A stretch of 64,000 nucleotides of DNA from Morinoia aosen (lineage: Eukaryota > Arthropoda > Malacostraca > Amphipoda > Talitridae). The notes under the pieces are model-generated. The model saw only the letters and a program-made list of their open reading frames with translations. It did no database searches and was not told where the DNA came from. Positions 34,806 to 47,197 of this stretch are shown here, one piece after another. The stretch is from contig CM059577.1 of the NCBI GenBank assembly GCA_030386875.1, positions 23,013,038 to 23,077,037 of the forward strand. Direction: 5' to 3'. Position 1 is the first letter of the stretch. The number at the start of each line of letters is the position of its first letter. Position numbers and translations under genes: made by a program.

Positions 34806-37375
34806 CCACATCAACCTCCAGTCGGAAGCTTTGGGTTGAAACACAAATTTAGTTCCCACGTGTCCCATAAACTAAATTCAAAACTTTTCAAGGTTTTCTC
34901 TGTATTCGTCGTGATAAAAATATCCTTCATCGACCTCTGCAACATTGCCACTGGTCGTCATGGGCAAATTAAACGGAAAATCACTATCTCAAATTTAGTA
35001 AGTAAAAATTGACGCATGGGAGCGACAATTATTCACCACAAACATCGCTGGGCAATGAAGAGAAGCTGTTTGTCATTCACAGCTGCCAACAGCCGTTAAA
35101 ACAGATCGTTTCGAATTTAACATACATTTTCATGCGTGCGTTGACATTTAAGTACACGATATACATTCTCTAAGTATTTTTTGTTATCTAGCTCTTGATA
35201 TAATAGTCTCTAGTTGCTCTTTTGTTTTCTTTTGAAAGTTTCGCATTGATCATCCTTTTTTATATGATTGTTCCTATAAACAATTGTATGATTATATTTT
35301 ATATAATGATGTGATTTTATTTTACATAAGTGTATAATTATTCTTTTAAATTAATTATTTTATACATATATTTCAATTATTATAATTATTACATTTAATT
35401 ATACAACTATTCTTACATTTTATATAATTGTTCCTAAGCCAGATTAGTTCCTGATATTTTATTGAACTAAAGCTCTCCTCCGTGACACACACAAGTATCG
35501 TGACGTACATTCAACATACATACATGTTGTTTTCATACATTCAGGACACAAATTGTAAGAATGTTGATCTGTGCTTCGAGTTGACCGAAGTAACGTAAAC
35601 AGCGAGACAATAATTCTTTATTCAGTAAAATGAATTATTTCAATAATATGAAAATTTAGTCCCCTTAACCATTATCGATTTCATGTGCACTGATTTTTTG
35701 AATTAGTTCTAATTGAAAACTTTATATAAGCGATTAAAAGTATGTTTAGTTAAAATAAAACTTTTCTGAAGCGTAAAATATAATTCAAATGTAATACGAA
35801 ATTTCATTAAATTATGTCAAGTTGAAAATTTAAATATAATGATTAAAATATAATTTTTCAGCTCATTAAGATATCGCCAAAAATCAATATCCACTCATCA
35901 AAACACAATTAAAATAGAACAAAAGACTTTGAAACTGACCACTAAATGTTTGCCTGAATTTTCTATACATGGCCGCAGCCATAAATAACCTTGTGATCCC
36001 TAAACTGCTTCAGTCATGGAAAGAATTACCTACCGTAAAGGTGACAGCTGTGAAAATATTTGTCTTCCTTGTATGACTTCAACTTTAAAAATATTATCTA
36101 CCTTACGTTGATCAAAAATATTATCTAATTTACGGTCATCGAAAACTATTTGCTTTATATGGCTTCAGCCACAAAAGATCCTTTACCTTATTTGGCTGTA
36201 ATCGTATAAATTATTCATATGCATGAATTATATGGTGAAAAGAACCACCTAGCAAAAACAAACACCTTAAATTAGACCACAAAGTAATTATTTCCATAAA
36301 ATTGTTTCAACCGCAAAGAAAAATCATCGACCTTACATAGCAGAGGGAAAAATCACATATCTCACATAGTTACAAATACAAAAAAATCTGCTCGTCGAGT
36401 TCATGGTTTTAACGCTCACAAAATTTTCGTAAAACTATTGTTTCAAATGAATATGAGGAGTGAATCTATGGGTAAAATTTTACCATCGAGCTCAGCAGCT
36501 TCATTTTCACTCAAACATGAATAGTAAGATGAGATGAAGCGCGTACTTAGGAAATCGATAAATTAAATTTAAATATTGTAGTGAGAGCACAAAGTGCATC
36601 ACTGGATGCAATATATGCACGCACAAAGTATGAGGGGTAAGTGGATGAACATAAGGTGCGTGAACTGGCATGTTAGAAGGACAAAAACAAAGTTAACATT
36701 GTGTGGATTTTAATTAGCTATGAAAAAACGAAATCAGTGAAACAGTAGTTTGCTGAAACGCAGGTAAAGAAAACTACTGATCATTTTATTTTCTAAAAAA
36801 AACTTTGTTGAAAACTATTTAAAAGGCAATGTCATCAAGAAATCTCATTACATGATTAATGTCGGAGGTTATTATTTTGCCGCAGAATAAGAAACATGAG
36901 CACTTTTGATCAAAATTGTTAAATAACATAATTTTCAGCGATGAATGTCACATTTATTTGAAAGGTATGCCATGAAGACAAAATTATTGAAATAAAATGC
37001 AATTGAAAATCTTGCTCTTGTCAATGAAACCTATTTCAGCAGCATTAATATTTTACAAACATCAGCATTTTTAAATCTGCTACCTTTATAGTGGACACTC
37101 TGTCTGTGTATAGTTTGAGTGCTTGTCTCCATCGAGTCTTTTTCCAGGCACTGCTGGAAGTGCCTGATGAGAGTATCTGGGATACGGATTTCACCACCGT
37201 AGGAACATAAAACTAATATTTAAACAATTATTTTTAAAATAGATAGATTCACTCGGGGTCCACATCTGAAGGATTAATATTTAGAGAAATTAATACTTAC
37301 CGATGAAAAGATTATTTTACACTACCAATCTAACTAAATTTACGCTGTTCACCAAACATTACTGTTTGTTGTGCG
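34806..37375. other. Unique, very AT-rich spacer
   Basis: No recognisable gene. 35250-35440 is extremely AT-rich, with repeated tataattatt-like words. 35970-36190 holds loosely repeated phrases (ttcagccac/ttcagtcat, aaaatattatctacc) that may be a very old tandem repeat. Confidence 0.5.
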
Positions 37376-39222
37376 CTACACTTTTTTCACTTCAAATTAA
37401 TCCAAATAAGTTTAAATTAATCCAAGTCAAGCTCAATTTAATCCAAGTCAAGTTCAAATTAATCCAAGTCAAGTTTAAATTAATCCAAGTCAGGTTCAAA
37501 TTAATCCAATTCAAGTTCAAATTAATCCAAGTCAAATTAAAATTATTTCAAGTCAAATTCAAATTAATCCAAGTCAAGTTCAAATTAATCCAAGTCAAAT
37601 TCAAATTAATATAATTCAAGTTCAAATTTATCCAAGTCAAATTCAAATAAATCCAAGTCAAATTCGAATTAATCCAAGTGAAGTTCAAATTAATCCAAGT
37701 CAAGTTCAAATTAATCAAATTCAAGTTCAAATTTATCCAAGTCAAATTCAAATTAATCCAAGTCAAGTTCAAATTAATCCGTCAGGTTCAAATTAATCCA
37801 AGTCAAGTTCAAATTAATCAAAGTCAAGTTCAAATTAATCCAAGTCAGGTTCAAATTAATCCAAGTCAAGTTCGGATTAATCCACGTCTAATTCAAACTA
37901 ATACAACAATAAGTTGAGTTGAGAATTGCAATAATCACTCGTTAATTTGAGTATTTTTGGTGTTAAATATGTATCTATTGGGTGTGATGAGCAAGAAAAA
38001 TGTTTTTCCTTTCCTTTTTCCTTTCAACAAAGAATACATAAAATTTCTGAAATATAAACAAGCTGTCGTAAATTGTGGTAAGTATCCAGCATCAGGAGGC
38101 AGAGTGTGATTCAGGTCTTTGAGCTGAGTGACAGATAGAAGTAAATTATAAAAACTTTATATAATACCGTACATTGAAGTTGTTTTGCAATTCTAAATTA
38201 ATGGCAGTATGCATCCATTCAAGTATTTATATTCAAAGGTAATTTTATTTTACACAAACACAAAGTAGTATCGAGGATTCATTTGCACTCATAAAGAGTT
38301 TTATATGCGTGAAATTCCACTTCATCTTATATATCAAATCATATATGCATGCAACTACAAAAGATTACCATTGGATGTTATGTAGATTTAACCTTTAAAA
38401 GAAATGTAGCAGCGAAGTCTGTTTTTGCTTGTTCAAACGATTTTTGTAAAAACAAGTTACAATTTGTTTCATCGACAGAGATGATATATTTGCCTTGGCG
38501 TATTCATCTGAAGGGATGGCACAATTTTTATTGCTAATGCATGATAATACTTGTGTATATTTATGTACTCATAATCAAATGGTATCATACATAAGTACTC
38601 AGTGAATCGTAATTGCATATTTCTTTTAAAGGTTAAATCTACAAATCGTCCAATGGTAATCTTTTGTAGTTGCATGCATGTATGATTTTATATATGTGTG
38701 CAAGTGGAATTTCACGCATATTTATTTCCTATTTGAGTGTAAATAAATCCTCGATACTACTATGTGTATGTGTAACATAAAATTACTTTTGAACATAAAT
38801 ATTTGAATGGGTGCATACTGCCATTAATTTAGAATAGTACAACAACTTTAATGTGTAGTATAATGCGAAATTTTTATAATTGACTTCTAACTGTTACTCC
38901 GCTCAAATATTTGAATCACACTCTGCCTCCTGATGCTGGATACTCACCACATTTTACGATAGCTTGTTTTTATATTGCAGAAATGTTATATAGTCCTTGA
39001 TGAAAGGAAAAACGTTTTTCTTACTCATCACATCCGATAGATACATAGTTCACACAAAAAACGCTCAAATCATCGAGTGATTATGTCAATTCTTAACTCA
39101 ACTCAAGGTTGAATTTAATTGAACTTGACTTTGATTTATTTGAATTTAAATTGTATTAATTTGAATTTGACTAGGATTAATTTGAACTTGATTTGGATTA
39201 ATTTGAAGCGAAAAAGGTGTAG
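37376..39222. mobile_element. Foldback-like inverted-repeat element with tandem subrepeats in the arms
   Basis: The ends read ctacacttttttcacttcaa on the left and, in reverse, ctacacctttttcgcttcaa on the right. Moving inward, both arms carry 21-bp subrepeats, then gatgagcaagaaaaa/gatgagtaagaaaaa, then cagcatcaggaggcagagtg, then tgcaactacaaaagattacc, meeting at a short loop near 38410-38620. The left arm is about 1.0 kb and the right about 0.6 kb; the difference is the number of 21-bp subrepeats. There is no transposase. Long inverted repeats with internal direct repeats resemble foldback elements. I could not find a target duplication, so a plain inverted duplication remains possible. Confidence 0.75.
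37395..37905. repeat. 21-bp tandem repeat, about 24 copies, in the left arm of the foldback-like element
   Basis: The unit is caaattaatccaagtcaag plus two t bases, with variants attca, caggt and taatat. The frame reads FKLIQVK repeated. The right arm has only about five inverse copies (39107-39210). Confidence 0.92.
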
Positions 39223-40084
39223 TTCCAGATGCAGTCTATGTTGCGGATCCATTTATCAGTTTATAGATGAAAACTTTTTCTGCAAGAACTACATTAATTT
39301 GTATAGAAATCATTTATGTAAGCAACCTGACCTAACGGACCCCCTATGGTCTACTCAATATCAGAAGGTTCAGAGGCAAAGTCTGTCACAGTTGCTGTAC
39401 TCAACACCACATTCACTTCATTTTGTCAAATAAAAAATCCTGTGAAAGAATTGATTTTTGGCATACTGTGTGCAGTTGGGTTATATAGGAATATTTTATT
39501 TTGCAAGTAAAAGTTGTGGGCCCTTTTGTATCGTGAAAGCATCAAAAGAACATGTTTAATTTGCTACATAGTTAATTTACTGACGTTAATTAGCTCAGGA
39601 GCTCGTAAAAAACAGAAAATAACCATGCGCAAATGAAGTAACTCCCTGATGCCATTTTACTCGATGCTGCATTTTTCGATGCTCGAGATCATGAGTTTGT
39701 TGTGATATTCTAAGCGTTTCTATTCACTAACCGATTCAGAAATCTTAGGAATAATCTATATTATACTATGTATAACTGAGTTATCTACTTAGTCAATTCA
39801 TTCCGTAATTTTACCAGTTTGGGATGATACGATTCAACTTTATTTACAAGGTAAAAACACTTTTTTATATTATAGCTCCAGATTTTTAACTATTTGAGGG
39901 ATTATGGTGAAATTTTATGTACTCATTACTAAACTCTTTTATAGTTTTTAATTATCATTATTTTAAACTGGTAATGAGACCATGATTACACTTTAATAGA
40001 ATAAAAACACGTTCATCAGTTTTAATTCAGTATTTTTAACAGTGTATGGGACCATCCTTGATAAAATTGAATCGCGCAACGGCT
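39223..40084. other. Unique AT-rich spacer
   Basis: No recognisable gene. About 39845-40070 may be a very diverged pair of about 170-bp repeats sharing taaaaacac, tttttaac and a gggac/gggat word. Confidence 0.5.
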
Positions 40085-40455
40085 CAAGAAACTGAAACTC
40101 AGAGGAGTTGTGTGGTACTGAAACTCAGAGGAGTTGTGTGGTTCTGAAACTCAGAGGAGTTGTGTGGTACTGAAACTCAAAGGAGTTGTGTGGTACTGAA
40201 ACTCAGAGGAGTTGTGTGGTACTGAAACTCAGAGGAGTTGTGTGGTACTGAAACTCAGAGGAGTTGTGTGGTACTGAAACTCAGAGGAGTTGTGTGGTAC
40301 TGAAACTCAGAGGAGTTGTGTGGTACTGAAACTCAGAGGAGTTGTGTGGTACTGAAACTCAGAGGAGTTGTGTGGTACTGAAACTCAGAGGAGTTGTGTG
40401 GTACTGAAACTCAGAGGAGTTGTGTGGTACTGAAACTCAGAGGAGTTGTGTAGTG
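40085..40455. repeat. 26-bp tandem repeat, 14 copies, nearly identical
   Basis: The unit is ctgaaactcagaggagttg followed by tgtggta. Only a single base differs in a few copies (ttctg for tactg, caaag for cagag). This is much cleaner than the neighbouring degenerate repeat and indicates recent expansion. Confidence 0.97.
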
Positions 40456-40554
40456 TGGAACGTGGGCTGTGTGGGGAGAGAATATTGTCGTCTGAAACTA
40501 TCTTCGGAATCACGTCTCGTCGTTGATGGAACTTGTGTAAACTTATACTCGTGC

Positions 40555-40795
40555 TCAGTCTATGAAAACAAAGTTTAAATTTACCTGTATCCAGTTTTTG
40601 AAAACAAAATTTAAATTTACCGGTGTTAAATTTATGAAGACAAAATATAATTATGCCGGTGTCTAGTTTATAAAGATAATATGTAAATTTACCGGTGCCT
40701 AGCTTATGAAGACAAAATTTAAATATATCGATCTGTCAAGTTTATGGAAACAAATTTTAATTTCACGGGCCTCTAATTTATAAAGACAAAAGTAA
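40555..40795. repeat. Degenerate tandem repeat, about 36-42 bp, six copies
   Basis: Each copy has a tatgaaaacaaa/tatgaagacaaa word, then a tttaaatttacc-like word, then ggtgtctag. Similarity between copies is about 70 percent. Confidence 0.75.
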
Positions 40796-42359
40796 GAAAA
40801 GATTGCTCACCACCCAGAAAAGGAATTATGTAGTCGTTGCTTTTCTATGCTTTTAGAGTAGGAGATCTCATTCGGATTTTCTAATCGGGTGTAGTTAGGA
40901 ACTAATACGGTTCATACCGAATGAAGTTATTTTCTGTTGGGATTGAGCATATACTAATTTCACACCTAGAGAAAACATTTCAAAATATTTGAAAACTGAA
41001 CTACTTTATTAAATATTTTTGTTAAATATCTCATCTTTATTCATGGTAATTTATGTTTTAAAACACAGTGAAGCCTTTCTTAAGCGATAGCAAGCAGTAC
41101 AGGTTGACACACGAAGCTTGTTTTCATGCTGCCAATTTGCATTTTTAAATAATTGTTATCAATATAAGCTACGATATAACTTGTGTATTTGTTTAGAAAT
41201 AACATATATTTACTGTAAGTCAGAAAATACCTGGAGTGAAAAATTAACAGGTTACGAACATAAAATAGCTAATACCTTTATAACGGATTTGGACACAGGA
41301 AAATTTTCCATCCATCACGTCAAATAATTCTACATATGAGGGTGGCATAGAATGTAAGTTCACTTGGAATAACTCACTCTGCGTAACTTACCCAAGACGA
41401 TGTAAATATTTTGAGAATCAGTTTGCCGGATAATATTGGAACAGCTGTATCAATGCTCAGTCCGGCACCCGTCATGGTATGGGGTGCTGATAGCCAATGT
41501 TAAAACAATTTAAACAATTTATTTACCCCAAGCGATACATCAGTAGATTGTTTCTCAAGGCTATTACAATAGACACATTCAAGTATAGCTACTTGTGGGC
41601 ACAAATAAGTTCTGCAATTTCTAGGTTGCCAGTTTCATCAACGCTATTTTAAGGTGTACAGTTATGCTTAAATTAATTCACTTAACCTAGTTGTGCACTA
41701 GACTGATCAATGTATGGTTCGCTCAAGATTTTATTCATAAATAGACAATAATAATTAGAATGGGCTAGATGAGAACAGTATGTTCTAGAAAAAACATTAG
41801 ATCAGACTCAAGATCTGCGTAACTACTCATAGTAATATTACTCTATCAAGATGAATCAAATGGCAGAAAAGATTGGACTTGATTACCTTATGTGATTAAT
41901 ATTACGATGGAAATAGGGACTTATTCTTTTTGAACGCTTTATAAGGACTTTTTTACGGATCTCAGCAGGGATCGAATTCTAAGTCTTGGTTTCAATAGAG
42001 GATACAGCGTTGTAACAGCGCTTTTGAATAATAAGGGGGTATGAAGTTACTTCTAATTTGGGTTATACGATCATGTATGATCAATTTGGGCAGTTTATAA
42101 TTGTTCAAGGTCTTTGTCGCCCTCATTAATCAATGTTTTATATCAGAAATTACTAATGGAGGCCTGTAGAGTTCCTAAAGATTAAGTATTTTTAAACTAT
42201 TGAATTAATTATTCGAGCGAGCATTATATTCTAATTTTCTTGCCGCCATAGTGGCTCATTTTGGGGGTGAGATGAGTAAGTTTGTTTAATTTTTATCAGT
42301 TCCGTCTCATGCTTTCTATTCCGAATAGTAAATATGGTGAAATGAGCGTTCGATAGCGC
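40796..42359. other. Unique AT-rich spacer containing one isolated 31-bp-type monomer
   Basis: No gene recognised. At 41472-41500 the sequence tcatggtatggggtgctgat, continuing with agccaatgt, matches the unit of the array that begins 3.7 kb further right. Confidence 0.55.
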
Positions 42360-42363
42360 ATTT

Positions 42364-42990
42364 TCAAAGCTTTTTAGGTAATACATTTTTAATTCCATTG
42401 AGAATTCCTACGGATTTTGATAATTTACTACTGATATGTAAAATATACTCTTTTAAGATCAGATGTTCATTAACGATAATTCCCAGGAACTTATAGGAGT
42501 TGATTTCATTAATTTCATCACCAATATGACCAATTTTAATACGTGGATGAGATGCATTCCGCTTATAAGAGAAAATAAAATATTTTATCTTATCGATATT
42601 GAGGCTTATCATATTAGGTTTGAACTACACTGAAACCTTTTATTCATACTCTCTTAATTCATAATCTCTGCTATTAGAATGGGATTTTCATTAAGAAGAG
42701 CTGTAGAAAGCGTGCTGTCGTTATCAAAAGGTATGAATTTGAAAAATGAAGTAGATTTAACTCTGTCATCGATAAAGATAAATAATACGAGAGGCCCAAG
42801 GATAGATCCTTGTGGTATTCCATGGCTAGTTGTAAATAGCTGTGATAGTGCGTTGTCAATGGCAACGTATTGATTTCGATTTGTATTTGATCATAAGCAA
42901 ATCCTCTAATGTCATTATAGTAGGGTTTTGAAAGTATAATGTTATTGTCTAAGCAATCGAATGTTTTTCGAAAGTCAAGAAACACGGAGA
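42364..42990 (-). pseudogene. LINE reverse-transcriptase domain fragment
   Basis: From right to left, in shifting frames, the minus strand gives FLDFRKTFDCLDNNIILSK (motif A, catalytic D retained), then GIPQGSILGPLVLFIFIDD (block 4), then FIPFDNDST where the catalytic F/Y-ADD should be. It ends in SYKFLGIIVNEHLILKEY and LSKSVGILNGIKNVLP (thumb-side region). Loss of the ADD motif and at least two frameshifts show it is dead. Confidence 0.88.
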
Positions 42991-43559
42991 AAACAAGCGT
43001 TTATTCTCTATCCTGGAATAAAGATATTGTAATGGATTTAATACAGCCTATATTATGAAAAATTTTAGAACGAAAGCCTTATAGTTTGTCATTGAGAAAT
43101 GATTTGTGTTGAAAATAGGAATATACAATTTTCCCGAATAATTCGCCAATATTTACTACCTGAATTTCACAAATACTTCCGATTATAACTGGTAGTACAA
43201 AGACAGCTCTATATTTCTTACCACAAGTTTTATCAGCCTTTTTAAAATAGGGGTTACTCTGACAATTTAGGAGAGTTCATGAAAAAAACTAAGAAAAGCC
43301 ATTGGTTTTAATTTTGGATTTGAACGGTGCTATTATATCAGCTAAAGCTTCAAGTACTTTATACGAGAACGTTTTTAATCCACGTTATTCACTTTTCAAG
43401 TTGTTTATTCACGCAATTGCGTCGGAGAAGTTAGTAGGCGTAAAGAAGAAAAATTTGAGCTCACGGAAAGGATTCGTGTATTCCAAGTGGCCAGTAAGCT
43501 TACTCAAAATAACGACAGCTATTTTTTCATCTCTTTTCTAAAAAGTTGTTTAACACACT

Positions 43560-43900
43560 TGCAATATCTTTATTTTCGTTATATTTTACATTATCTTGAA
43601 CAATGAACTCAACTCTTTTCGAAACACTATTATTCGGCTTGTAGAAAGAATTAAGAAAACGCCAGGTTTTATTACTATCAGTTTAAAATTGAATGAATTT
43701 GAGAGTAAAGTAGTTTTTTCAGTATTCTGGTTTATTTGTCATATAATTCTGGAATCTGTTATACATTTCTTTAGATATTCTCCTTTCTTAGAATAGAGCC
43801 AGGTACGCTTGACGTTTCTTTATATTCTTCATTTGATCACGATGTCCTCTGTAATACACGGCTTTTGTCTATTTTTTGGCAGAATTGTATGAGTAATGAT
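43560..43900 (-). pseudogene. LINE linker region between endonuclease and reverse transcriptase
   Basis: The minus strand carries KNRQKPCITEDIVIK, then further stop-broken segments including SKRVEFIVQDNVKYNENK and DIASVLNNF. The K-PWIT start and the V-x-D-NKDIA-x-x-x-NNFF end are typical of the region before the RT domain. Several stops and frame shifts interrupt it. Confidence 0.65.
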
Positions 43901-44139
43901 GGTACAACACTTATTATATGGAGTCATCATAATTTCAGGTAACTTTAGTATTGCTTCATCACTGTGTGTTGCATTATTGTCCCGTTGATAAATGTTCAAT
44001 ATTGGCATTAATTCATCTAAAAACAATTAGCAATATTTGAAAATTAAATTCATTTAAGCAACAATAAGACTAATCAGTTCTATGGATAACGTTTGTATCC
44101 GGGCATGATTTATAGTTGCATTTGCAACGATTCTCGTAG

Positions 44140-44565
44140 CTATGTGTTTAGATAGTACGCACTCACGCCTCCACCCTGTTTACCATTATTACGTAGTGAA
44201 TGGTGGCTGAAATGTTTTTGCATTTGAATTGTACCTTCAGATGAATCATCTAGTCAACTTCCGGTAAAGCTAATTATGTCAGAGTTACAACTTAGCTCAG
44301 CGATGGTTCAAGTCATTTCATCTATTATTGAATAGAGTGACGTACAGATCCATCGTAAAAGCGAAAAATCATTGCATCTTATTCCCATTGATTCACTGAA
44401 GTTTTGAATACTAATATGTTCACAATTTCCTGACTCATTTAGATTTGGAAGCAATGCATTCCACTGATTAAGATCTGGGTCAAAATCATCAAACATAGCA
44501 ACATGATCAGCCTTTAAAGTAAAATAACAAAAAAGTATACGATGTAGAAGTAAAAAATAATACAA
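44140..44565 (-). pseudogene. LINE endonuclease (APE-like) N-terminal fragment
   Basis: The minus strand gives NDFSLLRWICTSLYSIIDEM, which lines up with the NDFSLLHLNVRSL...IDEL start of LINE endonucleases. It is followed after a stop by SCNSDIISFTGS-stop-LDDSS, corresponding to DIICLTETWLDDS, and then GGGVSAYYLNT. The catalytic glutamate of the TETW motif is changed (TGS), and internal stops are present. The reading is inactive. Confidence 0.8.
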
Positions 44566-44570
44566 GTCAA

Positions 44571-45185
44571 TGATAAATAATAAAAAATACTATCAAAAGA
44601 CGAAAAGACAAAATTTAAAAAGGATCATTAAAAAAGTTTAAATTAAAAGGTAAAAAAATCTCACAGATATGATCAGCCTTCCATCGAGAGTAATTTCATG
44701 AAGAGAACACACACTCAGTCCTTGAGTGAAAACAATGGGGTGCATAAATTGGTCATAGTGTAGTTGCAAGAGCTGACACACACCAAATTATGTCCGCACA
44801 CAACACAAAAGCAGTAACTAAATACCAAAATGACGGTGGAATGATATTTAACATAAAGACCTTTAATACCTAATTTATTCTTGTATTTAGTAACATAGGT
44901 GTGACACAGATAAGAACCTAATCAGCTAACGTAAAAAGAGCGTATGAAAAAAACATCGAATGAGTAGTTGTAGAAGCTGCTACGATAGGCGGAGCAAATT
45001 TAAATGAACGTAAATAACACATAAAAAATTAAAACGATTTATTTGAAGGAAATCAAACTGCTATACCTGACATGAATGTCTTGAGTGTGTAGCTGCATTT
45101 TCTATCGAATATGTAACAAATTCTGATACATATTTAAACCGCTCATGAATAATCTAAAAAAGGTGACCATACAAAATGATCTTGG
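44571..45185. other. AT-rich spacer left of the 31-bp array
   Basis: No gene recognised. The first part may include 5' untranslated sequence of the LINE; a second atgatcagcctt word near 44695 echoes 44505, but I cannot extend it. Confidence 0.45.
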
Positions 45186-46672
45186 TGAGATGCACTGATA
45201 GCCACTATCATCATCATCGTGTGTTGCGCTGATGGCCAACATCATCATAGTGCATTATGCTGATAGCCAATATCATCATGGTGTAGTGTGCTGATAGCCA
45301 ATATTATCATGGTGTGGTGTGCTGATAGCCAATATTATCATGGTGTGGTGTGCTGATAGCCAATATCATCATGGTGTGATGTGCTGATAGCCAATATGAC
45401 CATGGTGTAATGTGCTGATAGCCAATATTATCATGGTGTGGTGTGCTGATAGCCAATATTATCATGGTGTGGTGTGCTGATAGCCAATATCATCATGGTG
45501 TGATGTGCCGATAGCCAATATGACCATGGTGTGGTGTGCTGATAGCCAATATTATCATGGTGTGGTGTGCTGATAGCCAATATCATTATGGTGTGATGTG
45601 CTGATAGCCAATATCACCATGGTGTGGTGTGCTGATAGCCAATATCACCATGGTGTGATGTGCTGATAGCAAATATTATCATGGTGTGGTGCGCTGATAG
45701 CCAATATCACCAAGGTGTGGTGTGCTGATAGCCAATATTATCATGGTGTGGTGTGCTGATAGCCAATATCATCATGGTGTGGTGTGCTGATAGCCAATAT
45801 CATCATGGTGTGATGTGCTGATAGCCAATATCACCATGGTGTGGTGTGCTGATAGCCAATATCACCATGGTGTGATGTGCTGATAGCCAATATTATCATG
45901 GTGTGGTGCGCTGATAGCCAATATCACCAAGGTGTGGTGTGCTAATAGCCAATATTATCATGGTGTGGTGTGCTGATAGCCAATATCATCATGGTGTGAT
46001 GTGCTGATAGCCAATATCACCATGGTGTGGTGTGCTGATAGCCAATATTATCATGGTGTGGTGTGCTGATAGCCAATATCATCATAGTGCATTGTGCTGA
46101 TAGCGAATATCACCATGGTGTGGTGTGAGGATAGCCAATATCATCATGGTGGGATGTGCTGATAGCCAATATCACCATGGTGTGGTGTGCTGATAGCCAA
46201 TATTATCATGGTGTGGTGTGCTGATAGCCAATATCATCATAGTGCATTGTGCTGATAGCCAATATCACCATGGTGTGGTGTGAGGATAGCCAATATCACC
46301 ATGGTGTGGTGTGCTGAAAGCCAATATTATCGTGGTGTGGTGTGCTGATAGCCAATATTATCGTGGTGTGGTGTGCTGATAGCCAATATCATCATAGTGC
46401 ATTGTGCTGATAGCCAATATCATCATGGTGTGGTGTGCTGATAGCCAATATTATCATGGTGTGGTGTGCTGATAGCCAATATCATCATGGTGTGATGTGC
46501 TGATAGCCAATATCATCATTGTGTGATGTGCTGATAGCCAATATCATCATTGTGTGATGTGCTGATAGCCAATATCATCATGGTGTAATGTGCTGATAGC
46601 CAATATCATCATGGTGTAATGCGCTGATAGCCAATATTATCCAAAAGTGGTGCGCTGATAGCCAATGTCATC
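45186..46672. repeat. 31-bp minisatellite, about 48 copies
   Basis: The unit is gctgatagccaatat followed by catcatggtgtggtgt. Variants include ttatcatgg, caccatgg, caccaagg and atagtgcattgt; several recur as blocks, for example the series containing caccaaggtgtgg near 45710 and 45925. Copies at both ends are more diverged. No frame stays open because 31 is not a multiple of 3. Confidence 0.96.
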
Positions 46673-46872
46673 ATGGATACGTGCAATGGTCCAATGGTAT
46701 TAACAAAATCTTCGCTCGAAGCTTTTGGATATCCGCTACTTCTTTTTCTATGGCTCAAGATGACCGCTCTGGGGCTTAGGTGCGCCAGCTTACGGCGATC
46801 GAAATGAAGAGATCAAAATTACGCGTTTTGGCCTATGTAGGCTTAGTGTCGGATTTATTAGGGTTCAATAAT

Positions 46873-47141
46873 TGCTCGCCATAGCGCAAGTGGCTAGGGG
46901 TTCTGCCGCCGGAGACCCGGGATCGATTCTCGGCGCTGGCGGTGGCGATTTTCTCTGTTGGGTATAGGAGAAAAATTCCAAGCACAATACCCCACTCTAC
47001 CCAGGTGTCTGGAATGGGTACCGGTCTTGACCGGGGGAAAGCGTCCTGGCGTCCTGGCGTTAGTTATAAGGCATTTGAAAATCCAATGTACAAGGTGATA
47101 TGTATCAGGCTTGATTGGAAATAAAGCATCCGCAGATGCCT

Positions 47142-47174
<33 letters not shown>
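46873..47174 (+). mobile_element. tRNA-derived SINE with (ATT)n tail
   Basis: A tRNA-like head carries an A box, tagcgcaagtgg (46882-46893), and a B box, ggatcgattct (46920-46930), at tRNA-like spacing; this is an internal RNA polymerase III promoter. A tRNA-unrelated body follows. Just before the tail there is a perfect hairpin, gcatc-cgca-gatgc (47126-47139), then (ATT)n from about 47143 to 47174. The body and tail would have depended on a partner LINE for copying. The element seems complete, about 300 bp, although I cannot identify clear target duplications. Confidence 0.85.
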
Positions 47175-47175
<1 letters not shown>

Positions 47176-47197
47176 CTATATTCTTGTTTAGAAGTTA

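Larger units (their letters stand above)
42360..44570 (-). mobile_element. Decayed non-LTR retrotransposon (LINE), CR1/Jockey-like
   Basis: Reading the minus strand from 44570 to 42360, parts of a LINE second open reading frame appear in the right order: an endonuclease N-terminus, GGGV-containing endonuclease middle, a KPCITEDIVIK linker, reverse-transcriptase blocks and an RT C-terminal region. Frames change several times and stops interrupt, so no protein can be made. No poly(A) or simple-repeat 3' tail is evident near 42300. The clade assignment is from motif style only. A second scrap of the same or a related element lies at 47850-47910. Confidence 0.85.

Noticed and set aside
45186..46672. 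CRISPR array
   Set aside because: Units are contiguous 31-bp copies without unique spacers, in a eukaryotic context.
47143..47175. Independent (ATT)n microsatellite
   Set aside because: It directly follows the SINE body and hairpin, so it is better read as the SINE tail.
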